Positions 20,422 to 32,445 are shown, counted from the stretch's first letter. The stretch is 64,000 nucleotides of DNA from Daphnia carinata (GCF_022539665.2 NC_081338.1:992001-1056000); one strand, 5' to 3'. Program-made: numbers and translations. The notes: generated by a model from the letters alone, not told the origin.

Positions 20422-22027
20422 TCACTCTGTGGTCACTCGTCCGTCTCTGGTCATCACTCTAGCCGTAGACAAGAAAGTGGACGAACCTTGAAGAGGGGTG
20501 AGAGAGGGGAAAAGGTAACAGGGTTGCCAGTGCTTGGTTCTCCAACATTCGGCCCTTCCTGATAAACTAAATCCTCCCGGCTTTAAAGATCGAGTAACAA
20601 CTGCCGGCATCTCTTCCGCAGGATTCATGGTACCATGAACGGGCTCCAAAGTTCTTGTGTTGTCCAACAGCTTTTGGGGGCTGGCCTCTAGTGAATTCAT
20701 GATTTCGTGATTGCTCTGAGAAGCTAAATCCTCGTTGTTGATGGCTCGTTTGGCAGCCGTTTCCTCGGGTCCTGCCTCTAATTCCCACTGGTTCTCCTCA
20801 TCATTGGATGCAGTCAATTCGTTGAAGGCTTCGGGGGTCCACTCTGTTTCTACTCGTGCCCGGTACTGTCTCAGCTGAGACGAATGAGCGTTGAACTTTC
20901 GCCAAATTCTTTTTCGTTGGTTTGCCGGTAAGTCTTCCAACAAATAGCACGTTCGAGATACCCGCTTGATCACTTGATAGGGCCCGATAAATTTAGGCAA
21001 AAACTTCTTCGTTCTTCTGTTTCCGCGCCGCTTTCTTGCTACCAAGCTTGTCGGGGCTGAAAACTGGATCCGGGCTGCGATATTTATCGTAAGCGGCTTT
21101 ACTCTTCTTTTGTCGACGAATGGTAAGCTGACGCGCTATTTTCCTCCAGGGAGCCACCTTCTTTACCCGATCTTCATGCGTCTCCATCTCGACTGGTGGC
21201 CAAGGACAAGCATATTCGTGGGGTAGTACCGCAGTACGACCAAAAACAAGTTCAAATGGTGTGATCTCCGTCGTCGAATGTTTTGCCGTATTAATGGCGA
21301 CTACAGCTTCTGGTAATCGTAGCTCCCAGTCCAAATGGTCGAAATTAACAAATGCCGCGATAGTCAATGTTAGGGTGCCATTGACCTTTTCCACCAGCCC
21401 ATTCGTTTCAGGGTGCTCGGCCGACGCCATAGTATGCTTGACTCTCCATTCCTTTAGAAAGTCGGCAAAAAGTGAAGATGTAAATGCCGTACCTTGGTCA
21501 CTGATTAATCTCTGCCCAGCCTGTGTTCCGTGCTGCAAGAAGACATCTTTCTGTAGGAAATGACAGGCTGACTCAGCACCTGTATCTTTCACCGCCCTAG
21601 CCATTACCCATCTAGTCAGGTAGTCGTTGCACACTATAATGTGCCGGGTTCCAGTAGCGGTGGCTTTGAACGGCCCGAGAAGGTCGATGCCCAGTAGTTG
21701 GAACGTAAGTTTTGGGGGTCGTATTGAACACAATTTTCCGGCTGGAAATCCCACTCTTGACTTGAAGGTCTGGCAAAACACACAAGATCCCACATAGGCG
21801 TCGACACTTCCCTTCATCCCCCTCCACCAGTAACGTTAAGCCAAACGAGAAAGGGTTTTGGCTTTGACATGATTGCCGCCATTCGGCGCGTCGTGACATT
21901 CGTTCAGTAAATCTTTCCGCAGAATTGAAGGTACTACCAGGAGATTGGGGCGACCAACGCTTTTACTTTTTCGATACAATATACCGAGGTGCAGGACAAA
22001 CTGGTCATTGACTGTTTCTCTCCTCAC
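20422..22027 (-). pseudogene. E4 integrase, broken
   Basis: The zinc-binding part is in 21836-22027 (LLVVPSILRKDLLNECHDAP). The core is in 20993-21817, with CVFCQTF, LGIDLLGPF, RLISDQGTAFTSS and NGLVEKVNGTL supplying the CxxC, both Asp and the Glu. The C-terminal GPYQVIKRVSRTCYLLEDLP and a long acidic tail lie in 20422-21045 in another phase. Phase changes near 21830 and 21010 break it. The catalytic residues themselves are present. Confidence 0.87.
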
Positions 22028-22852
22028 ATTCTTGAGTGTTGAACCCTTGTAGGTCTAAGACGATGGATTTTATATCGTTGTCAGCATGCTGTAATAAGGC
22101 GATCTGACGCCTTGAATAACCAGCTGGTTGCAACGCACCCAGTACATGGTCGGCCGTTTCTTCAATTACTCCCACAGGAGATCTAGATAATGCGTCGGCC
22201 ACCACATTTGCCGTTCCACTGAGATGTTGGATGTCGAGTAAGTACTCCTGTAGTGTCATCAACCACCTCGCCAGTTTCCCGTTGATATCTTTCTTCTTAC
22301 ACAACCACGTAGTACGTTGCTGTCGGTCTTGACTAACAATCACCTTCCATATACGTAATGTCTTATCTTGTTGAGAGCCCACACCAATGCGAGACATTCC
22401 AGCTCATTCAATTGGTAATTTTCTTCTGCTGGAGATAACGCCTACTAATGAAGGTAATTGGCCGATCACCCTCGTCCTTTTTCAGTACCAAAACAGCTCC
22501 AATTCCTCTACTGCTGGCATCAGGGAATAACTCGAGATCCTACACTCCGTCGTCGTAAATTAGGACTGGGGCAGTTGTAAGTTTTTCCTTTAGTTGGAGC
22601 ATAGTCTCATCGTGTTCAGAGGTCCAATCTTTTGCTACGTTTGAATCCTTTTTTAGTAGTCGGTTGAGTGGCCTAGCTATTCCCGCAAAACCACGAATAA
22701 ATCGCCTATAATATGAGGCTAGACCCAGAAACGACCTCAGCTGCGTAGTGGTTTTCGGTCACGGAAAATTTTCCACAGCGTTTATCTTTGCGGGATCGGG
22801 GCTTATTTCATCAAAGCTGAGGCGATGGCCTAAATACGAGACACTTGCTGCC
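22028..22852 (-). pseudogene. E4 RNase H and RT connection, broken
   Basis: The RNase H end is clear at 22005-22397 (LARWLMTLQEYLLDIQHLSG, VVADALSRSPVG). Upstream, 22400-22850 gives only short fragments of RT thumb and RNase H in mixed frames. Multiple indels. Confidence 0.7.
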
Positions 22853-23430
22853 TCAACATTTCTTTACGTTGAGGGTGAGGCCGGCGTTCCCTATGGCATC
22901 CAGTACGCGATCTAACCGTTGATTGTGTTGCGTAAAATCGCCTCTAAACACCAGGATATCATTCATGTAGACTAAGCATTCGGTCCATTTCAGTCCTTCC
23001 AAAAATTTGTCCATGAGGCGTTGAAAGGTGGGAGGAGCCCCGCAGAGACCAAAGGGGAGTTGAGTGAATTGGAAAAGGCCATCTGGAGTGACGAAGGCAG
23101 TTTTTTCTTGATGTTCCTTTGCCACGGGTAGCTGCCGGAATCCACTTTCGAGGTCAAGGCTGCTAAAATACCTCGCTCCCGTAAGCCGATCAAGTACATC
23201 CTCTATCCTCGGAAGAGGATAAACGTCTTTTTGTGTAACGGCGTTGAGTCGCCGGTAGTAAATGCAAAATCGGTGGTCGCCATTTTTTTTTCGAACCAGT
23301 ACGACTGGGGAGCTCTAGGGGCCATTTCCTGGAACAACAACTTCTTCGTTCAACATTTCTCCTACTTTCTGCCAGATGACTCTTCCCTCCGCCTCGGAAA
23401 CGCAGTAGGGAGCTCAATGAACAGGTCGAG
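22853..23430 (-). pseudogene. E4 reverse transcriptase fragment with altered catalytic box
   Basis: RT palm motifs in more than one phase: AFVTPDGLFQFTQLPFGLCG, PPTFQRLMDKFL and ECLVYMNDILVF. The catalytic box reads YMND where Y(L/V/M)DD is required, so the first Asp is replaced by Asn. The upstream part (23190-23430) is frameshifted and the 5' end is cut by satellite. Confidence 0.85.
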
Positions 23431-23433
23431 CAG

Positions 23434-25128
23434 AATATTTGATTCTGTTTGAATGAAGATCATGAAACTGATTCTATAACACTATATTCACATTGAGTAT
23501 ACGTATATTTGATGCTGTCACGAGCCCAAAGGCTAACCAAAGGAAGCCACACCTCTTACATCCGTCAAGGTGTGAATGTAGATATATTGTTTGAATGTAG
23601 ATATTGAAACTCACAGTATCACACTATATTCACATTGAATACACGTATATTTGATACTGTTTGAATATAGATAATGAAACTGGTTCTGTAACACTATATA
23701 CACATGACTACACGTGTATTTGATGCTGGTTGAATGTAAATATTGAAATTCACTGTATCACACTATATTCACATTGAATTCACGTATATTTGATACTGTT
23801 TGAATTTAGATCATTAAACGTATTCTATAACACTATATTCACATTGAATACACGTATATTTGGTGCTGTTTCAATGTAGATATTGAACCTCACTGTATCA
23901 CACTATATTCAAATTGAATACACGTATATTTGATACTGTTTGAATGTAGATATTGAAGCTCACTGTATCACACTATAATCACATGGAATACACGTATATA
24001 TGATGCTGTTTGAATTTGGATATTGAAACTCACTGTATCACACTATATTCACTTTTAATACACGTATATTTGATGCTGTTTGAAGGTAGATATTGAAACT
24101 CACTGTAGCAAACTATATTCACACTGAATACACGTATATTTGATGCTGTTTGAATGTAGATATTGAAACTCACTGTATCATACTATATTCACATTGAATA
24201 CACGTATGTTTGATGTTGTTTGAATGTAGATATTGAAACTCACTGTAGCACGCTATATTCGCATTGAATACACGTATATTTGATACTGTTTGAATGTAGA
24301 TCATTAAACTTATTGAATAGCACTATATTCACATTGAATACACGTATATTTGGTGCTGTTTCAATGTAGATATTGAACCTCACTGTATCACACTATATTC
24401 ACATTGAATACACGTATATTTGATGCTGTTTGAATGTCGATCATGAAACTAATTCTATAAGAGTATATTCACCTTTACTAGCCGTATACTTGATGCTGTT
24501 TGAATGTAGATATTGAAATTCACTGTATCACACTATATTCACATTGAATACATGTATATTTGATACTGTTTGAATGTAGATCATGAAACTGATTCTATAA
24601 CACTATATTCACCTGGATTACACGTATATTTGATGCTGTTTGAATGTAGATATTAAAACACACCGTATCACACTATATTCAAATTGAAAACACGTATATG
24701 TGATGCTGTTTGAATGTAGATATTGAAACTCACTGTATCACACTATACTCACATTGAATACACGTATATTTGATGCTGTTTGATTGTAGATATTGAAACT
24801 CACTGTATCACACTATATTCACATTGAACACACGTATATTTAATGCTGTTTGTATCTAGATATTGAAACTCACTGTATCACACTACATTCACGTTGAATA
24901 CACGTATATTTGATACTGTTTGAATGTAGATCATGAAACTGATTCTATAACAATATATTCACATTGAATACACGTATATTTGATGCTGTTTGAATGTAGA
25001 TATTGAATTCACTGTATCACATCATATTCACATTGAATACACGTACATTTGATACTGTTTGAATGTAGATCATGAAACTGATTCTAACACTATATTTCTG
25101 ATTCTAACACTATATTCACACTAGTATA
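23434..25128 (-). repeat. 70-bp satellite array, block 4 (reverse orientation)
   Basis: About 23 units, now reading TGATGCTGTTTGAATGTAGA on the plus strand, i.e. inverted relative to blocks 1-3. Subtype B is commoner here than in block 2. A 52-bp LTR fragment interrupts it at 23519-23570, and the right end shows a broken unit (TTCTAACACTATATTTCTGA). Confidence 0.95.
23519..23570 (+). repeat. Fragment of an E3-type LTR inside satellite
   Basis: ACGAGCCCAAAGGCTAACC, then AAAGGAAGCCACACC and CTTACATCCGTCAAG match the start of the E3 LTR read on the plus strand. It is bounded on both sides by satellite out of phase. It is too short to be a complete solo LTR. Confidence 0.85.
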
Positions 25129-25850
25129 TGGCGGCCCGTCTCAGGACGGTAATAGGTGAAGTCTAGTATTAAGTGTCTGCTCTTGTTTTCTCCCTGCTTG
25201 CAGCTTCCCCCTCCCTTCTTCCACCCTCGGCTCACGATTATCCATCCCTCTGCTTTTACATACTGACTGATATTTTATTCCAGTCCTTTTAAGTTCGAAA
25301 AATTAATGTTGAACTCTTGCCGGTTGCAGTTGGAAATCTTGTTCAGGTTTTCGTACCTTACTCCAGGTATTTGAATGTCATGCGGTTCCTTTTCGACTAA
25401 TGGTAAGAGGGACGGAAAAGAAGAAAGCAAAATGTTAAACCTAGCCAGAGTCAGTTGAAGTTTTTACTTCTTTTGAGTTATAAATTTTTACACAACTTAT
25501 TCGTTGTTATCTGATGATGGGTCACGAACGAATCGGCCAACGAACGATCAGTCGTCAGTTGGGCAACAACGTTGATTTAGCATTACGCTGATGAAATTGC
25601 AAAAGCTTCTGTTTAGAATGTCCCCTTCTCGTAGGCGAACAATTTCCGAAATCCACTGTAAATTGCCATAAAATGAGAATACTGGATGTTGCCACTTGCT
25701 CGATTATGAACTCTGTTAAAGGATATGTTGACAGTCAAGAGTTTGCAGCTAAATGTTTAACTCGTGGACTGCTGATATGCATCTCAGACGTAAGGTATCG
25801 TTTCTCTAGAATGCATAATTGTACTGAAAGCTTTATGTCATATGTGACTG
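25129..25850. other. Non-coding, non-satellite region
   Basis: About 720 bp in which I see no gene, no tandem structure and no mobile-element motif. It starts with a small GC-rich stretch (TATGGCGGCCCGTCTCAGG). Confidence 0.5.
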
Positions 25851-28440
25851 GTTGAATGCTTTGTACGTGTGACTTTCAAATTTCTTGCAGTTTAGTGGTG
25901 GTTTAGCTTAGCTTAGTTTAGGCATCCTTTTGGGCGAGCGCAGAAGTCAAAGAAAACTGCTGTCCCTGGTTGAAACGCAGATCCTTATGTGTTGGTTACG
26001 TGACAGTCACACTTGTCACCCGGAAGTTCAACCAATTCTGTACAAATGTAATTGAGGCCTTCGATGAAATGGCATACACAGTTTGCTGAGGAGTGCACTG
26101 CAGAATAGAAATCTAGCAGCAGAATGCTATCAGCTGTTCCAATGAAAAACTTCGGTGAGAAACAGAAATTCAAAAAGTATGTGGTAAAAAACGTTTAACA
26201 CAACCAGTTAATAGCTATAGTGAAAATGCGCAGCACCTTCGCCAGCAAGGTTTGAAAAAAATGAACGTTGTTGGTTGATGTTGGTGGAACTTGTTGAATG
26301 CTAAAATCTGAACGTTTTAATGAGGCACCTGTTGACAAATGAACACAGAAAGCTTTAAATCAAAGGTGATTTGTCTAGGGCTTTGCACCTGTGAGTTTGA
26401 CATTTGTTTTCATTAATCATCAGTCTGAAATGGAACGGAAATGGAGAGCCCTATCCCATGCACTGGTTTGACAAAGTTGAACGCCGTTGTTTGAGGTGGC
26501 GGAAGTTGTCAAATGCCAACCTCTCCACGTTTCAGTGAGGCACCTATTAGCAAATAACCACTGGTAGCTATAAATAAAACGTTACTTGTTGAGTGCTTGA
26601 CACCTGTGAATTTGGTATTTCTTTTAGTTGATCAACAGTCCGTCCTCGCGTAGCTCTTCACTTCGAAAATTGCAAATAGAGTGTGCCTGTGAAAATTGCA
26701 GTATGCAACTCAACGAATTGTTCATCTGTAAACATGAGAAAATGTGTGATCTTCAAATTAAGAAACGATAATTTTTTGAAAACGTAAACAGCCAAACGGT
26801 AAACAAAAACCACAAAGTATGTTGAGAAAGAACTGAAGCGGAAGTGTATACCCTTTACCTGGATGAGTTGGCAAAGTTAAACTGTGTTGATTGAGGATGG
26901 TTGGAGCTCGCTGCATGCCAAGATCTGCACGTTTCAATGAGGCACATGTTAATAAGTAACTACTGAAAGCTTGAAATAAAACGTGGCTTGTTGAATTTTT
27001 GACACCTGTGAGTTTGTTATTTCTTGTAGTTGATCAGCAGTCCATTCTGGCGTAGCTCTTCACTTTCAATGTTGCAAATGAACTTGGCCTGTGAAATTTG
27101 CAGAATGCAAATCAATGAATGCCTCATCAGTAAACGTGAGAAAAGTTGTGATCTTCGAAGAAGCCACGATATCTTTGTGTAAACGCATCCAACAGCCAAT
27201 TGGTAAACAGAAGCACCAAAACACTTTAAAATGGAACTGATGTGGAAATGCAGAGCCCTTTACTTGAAATGTGTCGAAAAACCTGCACACCATAGGTTGA
27301 GAATGGTAGAACTTGTTGAACCTCAATATCTGCCCGTATCAATGAGGTTTCTAATTACAAACGAACATTGAAAGGCTAACGTCAAACGTGACTAATTGAG
27401 TGCTGTCTACCTATGCCGATGACATTTCTTTTAGTGGACCAGCAATCCATCCTAACATTGCTTTTCCCTCTCGGGGTTGCGAATGAAGCGTGTCTGTTAA
27501 ATTTGCAGATTGCAATTCAAAGGAATGCTTCACCTGTCAACGGGAAAATTGGAGGTTTTTAGATGAAGCCACTGACTGTAAATTAAAACAGCAAGGCAGT
27601 GCAAGAAAACATAAACGCACGTTAAAATAGAACTGAAGGTAAAAATGCTCAGCCCTTTCATCTGGAAGGTGTTGAAAAAGACTAAATTTTGTTGGTTTAG
27701 GGTATTACTTGTTGATTGCTTAAACGTGCATGTTTGAATCAGCTACCTGTCGACGAATAAACCCTGAGAGCTTCAAGTCATACGTGACTGGTTTAGCGCT
27801 TTGCACCTAAGAGTCTCACACTTTGTTGTAGTTTAGTAGGAGTTTAGTTTAGTTTTGGTACCCTTTTCGCAAGCCCAGACGTCAAGGAAAACCCATAACT
27901 GTTATCACCTGGTTAAAAACTGTTATTACCTGGTTGGAAACGCGTTCTAAAAAATTGGCTTAAAGTAATCGGTTACCCTGGTCAGTTAACAGCTGAGAAT
28001 ATAGAGCTCTTTCACCTGGAAGATATTGAAAAAGTTAAGCGCAGTTGGCTTAGTGTTGCGGAATTTGTTGAATGCCCGCTTCAATCAGGCACCTGTTGAC
28101 AAAAAACCACTGAAAGCTGTAAATAAAACTTGACTTGTTTGAACGTTTCATAACTGTGCGTTTGGCATTTCTTTTGATCGGGCAACAATCCGCCCTTGCG
28201 TATTACTTCACTTTCAAAGTTGCAAATGAAGTGGGCCTGAGAAATGTACAAAATGCAACTCAAGTAATACTTCACCTGTAATTAGAAAATTTGTGCGATT
28301 CAGATGAAGCCACACTATCTTTTTGTGAACGTAAACAGTAGTCTATTGCTTACTATACCATACCAACACCTGTTGAAGGAGAACTGAAGTGGAAGTGAAG
28401 AGCTCGTTCACCTGAAATGGGTTGACAAAGTTCAACGCTG
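25851..28440 (+). repeat. Highly diverged long-period repeat (about 400 bp)
   Basis: Landmarks recur at near-constant spacing. Variants of AATGAGGCACCTGTTGACAA occur near 26540, 26936, 27340, 27737 and 28082 (gaps about 396, 404, 397 and 345), with an extra one near 26320. Variants of GATCAACAGTCCGTCCTCG followed by TTGCAAATGAA occur near 26630, 27033, 27437 and 28180. Another landmark (GTTTAGTTTAGTTTTGG near 27850) has a partner near 25900. Units are too diverged for simple satellite homogenisation. No long ORF. Confidence 0.7.
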
Positions 28441-28461
28441 TTCGCTGAGGATGGTGGTTCC

Positions 28462-28815
28462 GGAGGTCTTAGAAAAAGGCCCAGACGAAAAAGGCCCAGA
28501 CGAAAAAGGCCCGCAAAAAAAGCCCAGACGAAAAAGGCCTACTTTTTTCCAAATTTAAAAGTGGGCCTTTTTCTCCATTGGACTGGGCCTTTTTCTCCGT
28601 TTAATTTCCATGTTCGTACAAACTTTATATTTGTTTCCAAAATATATTTCCAACCTCCTATTCCGTGGAAAGTGGAATGTACATAGGTTGCTGAAACCGT
28701 TACCTTCTATAAGGTTTGCCGAGATGAAACAATGTTAGCGTATGTACGCTAGTTAACCTTTGATTATTTATTCGTTAGCAATCTGATTTCGGATTATATT
28801 AGTATTTATATTAAA
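28462..28815 (+). repeat. Left inverted end of the foldback-like transposon
   Basis: Starts with four 15-bp AAAAAGGCCCAGACG-type units. The innermost bases contain a small palindrome, AGCGTATGTACGCTA. Matches 33365-33706 in reverse complement with scattered differences. Confidence 0.85.
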
Positions 28816-28961
28816 ATTATTTAAGATCTTACAAATATGTTTGTCAAATTGAAAGTTTACCTGAAAACCTTCAGCTCTTTGCAGAGCACCATTTCATGAC
28901 TGTTTCTCTTCAATACTTCTCGCATTCCAACTTCAGCTTGGCCATCCAAGATTTTCACTTT

Positions 28962-30485
28962 GGTGGAATCTATTGCACCGAAATATTTCGGTGCAATAAC
29001 GGCCTTTTCCCCTATTGCACCGAAATCTTTCGGTGCACTAAGGACCTTTTTGGCTATTGCACCGAAATCTTTCGGTGCACTAAGTGGTTTTATTCCCTAT
29101 TGCACCGAAAGATTTCGTTGAAATAATATAGTTTTTCCCCTATTGTACCGAAATATAAAAATTCTTATACGACTAATATGCTATGTTTATTACTAATTAA
29201 GATTTCGGTACTCGCGTGCTAAGTGCCGTAATTTAAATATTTGTGTTGTACAGTGGCAGTGTCTTGTTGTGGTTAAGGCTTTTATTAAGGTAAGCCCCAT
29301 TTCCGTATTTTCATTATGCACGGCATTTTTTTACATTTTCCACTTCGGCCTGACTATGCCTTCGTGGGCGTATTTTTTTTTCTTTTCTTTCGGCACGCCA
29401 TTTTTGCCCACCGGACCATGCCTTCGTTGGGCATTTTTTTTATTTTTTTTCTTTCGGCGGGCCATGTTTGCCATCCAGACTATGCCTTTATGGGGCATAA
29501 TTTCTTTTAATTTTTTTTTTCCGGCGGGCCATTTTTGCCCGCCGGACTATGCCATCGTTGGTCTTTTATTTAATTTTTTTTTTCGGGGGCCATTTTTGCA
29601 TATGCCTTCCTTGGGCATCTTCACAAGTCCATTTCTTCACTGATTCTACCCTTGTGGTAGAATTTCGACCCTGGGTGCCAAAAAATATTTCTGTTTTTTC
29701 CCGCGGGCCATTTTTGCCCGGCCGCCTATGCAATCGCGAATTATTTTTTTTTGTCGTCACATTTTATGCCATGGAAAGATGCACCATGTGCGACTGGTTA
29801 AAATGACCCGCCCAAAAAAAAGAAACAAAAAAAAATCGGGCCGGAACAAAATGGCGAGATGAAAAGAAAAAACAAAAAAATTAATGTCTCGTTAAGGCAT
29901 AGGGGGCCGGGTAAAACCGGTGCACCGTAAAGAAAAAACTTTAAAAATGCCCCACAAAGCTGTAGGTGGATGGGGAAAAATGACCCGCCGAAAAAAAAAC
30001 GAAATTCGAAAAGAAGAATTATACTACGAAGGAAGAAAAAATAGGCAAAAAATTACTAATTAAACACTCAAATATACCTCGGGATCTTTTGTTACGATAG
30101 GGTAGAACAGTTTTAAGTGCAACGAAATCTTTCGTTGCAATAGGGGAAAAGGCCGTTATTGCAACGAAAGATGTCGTAGCAATACACACAGCAATACGAA
30201 TACGACGTTATTATTAAGATATTTAAAATTTGATAATTTAAAGAAGTAAATAGTTAAATTTAATATAGTTCTTAGTAATAGAGGTGTTAATTTTTAGTTA
30301 TGATAGGCTAGAAACAACTTTTAAGTGCAAGGAAATCTTTCGGTTCAATATCGAATAAGGCCACTTATTGCAACGAAAGATTTCGGTGCAATAGTGGAAA
30401 AGCCCTTATTGCAACGAAAGATTTCGGTGCAATAGGGGAAAAGGGCGTTATTGCACCGAAATATTTCGGTGCAATAGATTCCACC
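28962..30485. mobile_element. Nested palindrome-rich element with 9-bp target duplication
   Basis: 1524 bp with inverted ends starting GGTGGAATCTATTGCACCG. The ends are arrays of short palindromes, each like TTGCACCGAAATATTTCGG, separated by pyrimidine-rich spacers. TTTCACTTT flanks both sides (28953-28961 and 30486-30494). No convincing protein is encoded. The middle is low-complexity with T runs and a degenerate GC-rich tandem motif. The 9-bp duplication is typical of Mutator-like and foldback elements, so this is probably a non-autonomous member of one of these. Confidence 0.85.
29330..29740 (+). repeat. Degenerate tandem motif inside the nested element
   Basis: Four or five imperfect units of roughly 70-85 bp, each with a variant of GGGCCATTTTTGCCCGCCGG, then CTATGCC(T/A)TCGTTGGGCA and a long T run. 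The open frames here are a by-product of this repetition. Confidence 0.65.
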
Positions 30486-30494
30486 TTTCACTTT

Positions 30495-31340
30495 GGCTTC
30501 GAGTTTTTTTTGTTATCGTTGCCACTTTTGAATCTGAAGTGTTCGCAAATTTTTAATGTGTTCTTCTAGAAAACAAAATAAACATTGAATGTGAATGAGA
30601 ATGCATAATATGTTCCACGTCAACAATTTAAGTGCAAGCTGCACCTAAGTCTCTGTAGAAGAGCTTACTCAATTTACCTCTTTAAAGCAGCTATCCGTCC
30701 TTTATGGTAAAAGGAGTTTTTGGTAGAATCTATTGCACGGAAACATTTTGTCGACGAATCTAGCATATTGTTATTTTCTTTAGAGAACGACATTTTCAAA
30801 CCAAATCTAGCTTCAGGACGCCTCCACTTGAGGGCAGTATAAGCAGAGTAAGTATCCAAAAAATCGTATGAAGGGTAGTACAAAAAACCAACGTAGTAAA
30901 ATAAACTCTTAAGATTGCCGATTGAAATTTTAAAAAATGTAATTCTTGTATTACAAATTCAACAAAATTTAGTTACTTCTTTATTGTTCATGGTTTCCAT
31001 CTGCTTATACTGCCCTCAAGTGGAGGCGTCATGAAGCTGGATTTGGCTCGAAAATGTCGTTCTCTAAAGAAAATAACAAAAAGCTAGGTTCAGATAGTGT
31101 GATTTATGGAGTGATCAGTGATAATGTTGAGAGATCAAGGTAAATAATAATAAAGTTTAAAGGTTATAATATGAGAGGCAGTTTTTGTAAATGGAAAAAG
31201 AGAAAACAAGAACTTGAAAGTGACGTCTAAACAAAATTTGTAGGAAATGAAGACCCAAAAAATCAAGAGCCTTATAAAACGCGAGGGTCCATTGACATCG
31301 TCGCTCTTAAAAAGCAACTCTCTCCTGAAGACTTTTTCAT
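30495..31340. other. Transposon interior with a large hairpin
   Basis: No gene seen. Arms at about 30771-30846 and 31002-31078 are nearly perfect reverse complements (shared core TATACTGCCCTCAAGTGGAG), separated by about 155 bp. A partial nested-element end (GGTAGAATCTATTGCACGG) lies at about 30722. Confidence 0.75.
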
Positions 31341-31344
31341 TTCT

Positions 31345-32445
31345 AGCTTATTGACCAGCTTCCAACTGAAAGTGTATCTACAGTTGACGATCTCAATAGC
31401 AATAAGGTTGGTGTTGAACTGGAAGAATGTCTAGCAGCTAACACCTCACACTTAATAGGTATGTATTAATCTTTACGTTTAAGGAAGGCGTGCCAGCTTA
31501 TTCCATCTATTTTCAGGGAAAAGGCTGGATTTGTCTGATAGGACAATGAAAACAAAACTTAAAAGGAGTTAGAAAAATTGAAGAAGAAGAAATTTAAAAA
31601 GAAAAATAACAAGAAGCGGTCCTGAATTGCCAAACTTGCACAAGCCACCGAGGCAGCATCAGTGTCATCAACCTCTGATCCCACAGAGTTTGTCAAAACA
31701 GGTATTCCTGAACCAAGAACAACAAGTACACTGCTAACAACAATTTTCAACAGTGAAGGCTGCCTAGTTTTCAGAAAATTGGATTGAGGAGAACTACCTA
31801 ATCCCTCACTCATTCTGAACAAGACCACTTTAGAGCCAGAAGCGGCAATGATTAAAACTAAAAAAAACTCAAAGACAAAGTGAAAATCTTCTATGGCCAA
31901 GCTGAAGTTGAGAATGCAAGAAGTATTGAAGAGAAACAGGCATGAATAGGTGCTCTGCAAAGAGCTGAAGGTTTTCAGGTAAACTTTCAATTTGACAAAC
32001 ATATTTGTAAGATGTTCAAAACTTTTAACCTTTCTGTATTGCAATAGGTAAAAAACAATGTGGAATTGCTTGCTAAATCAATTAAGAAACGAGATGAAAT
32101 CAAATCAGAAAGTAAAAATAAGTTGGCTGAACACATCGAAGAATAGGAAAAGAGAATGGAATAACAACAGAAAACAAAGAAAACCAACATTAAGAAAAAG
32201 GAAACTGAAAAGAAAGAGCATAAACTGAGAAAACCAAAGATAAAAGGCAAGTTTATCGTATGAAAGACCGATACTGTCTCATGGATGAGATAGCTCCGTG
32301 TTCTTTCATGTGCAAGACATGTCGTGATAGTTTTTTACAAAAATACACTGGAATGCCTTCCATGATCGTGGAAAATTTGAAGAAAAAAAATCTTAGATTC
32401 ATTTTAAAAGGTTTCATGTCTTCATTAATCATAGACTCATAAAAA
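31345..32445 (+). pseudogene. Decayed intron-containing gene of the foldback-like transposon
   Basis: Exon-like stretches joined by good splice signals. A LIDQLPTESVSTVDDLN-type exon ends at GTATGT (31459); the 58-bp intron ends TTTTCAG (31516). A Lys/Glu-rich exon with several stops ends TTTTCAG-GTAAAC (31979); the 69-bp intron ends at 32047, and the phase then continues into NNVELLAKSIKKRDEIKS. A last piece (32260-32442) has CLMDEIAPCSFMCKTCRDSF. The product is charged and coiled-coil-like. I do not recognise the family. Probably the transposase or an accessory protein. Stops and frameshifts make it a pseudogene. Confidence 0.5.

Larger units (their letters stand above)
20277..23433 (-). 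mobile_element. E4: 5'-truncated gypsy pol fragment
   Basis: Minus-strand RT, RNase H and integrase pieces of an E2-like gypsy lineage, without gag, protease or recognisable LTRs. The fragment is bounded on both sides by satellite, in opposite orientations. The 3' end (20277-20421) is non-coding and may include part of an LTR, but no second copy is in the window to compare. Confidence 0.85.

Noticed and set aside
29269-29806. Phe-rich plus-strand frames of 64-124 codons
   Set aside because: Translations of T-run and GGGCCATTTTTGCC tandem repeats inside the nested element; no start context or homology.
31559-32250. Minus-strand frames of 161 and 87 codons in the foldback-like transposon
   Set aside because: The plus strand shows splice-consistent exons with coiled-coil composition; the minus frames are its Phe/Leu/Ser shadow.
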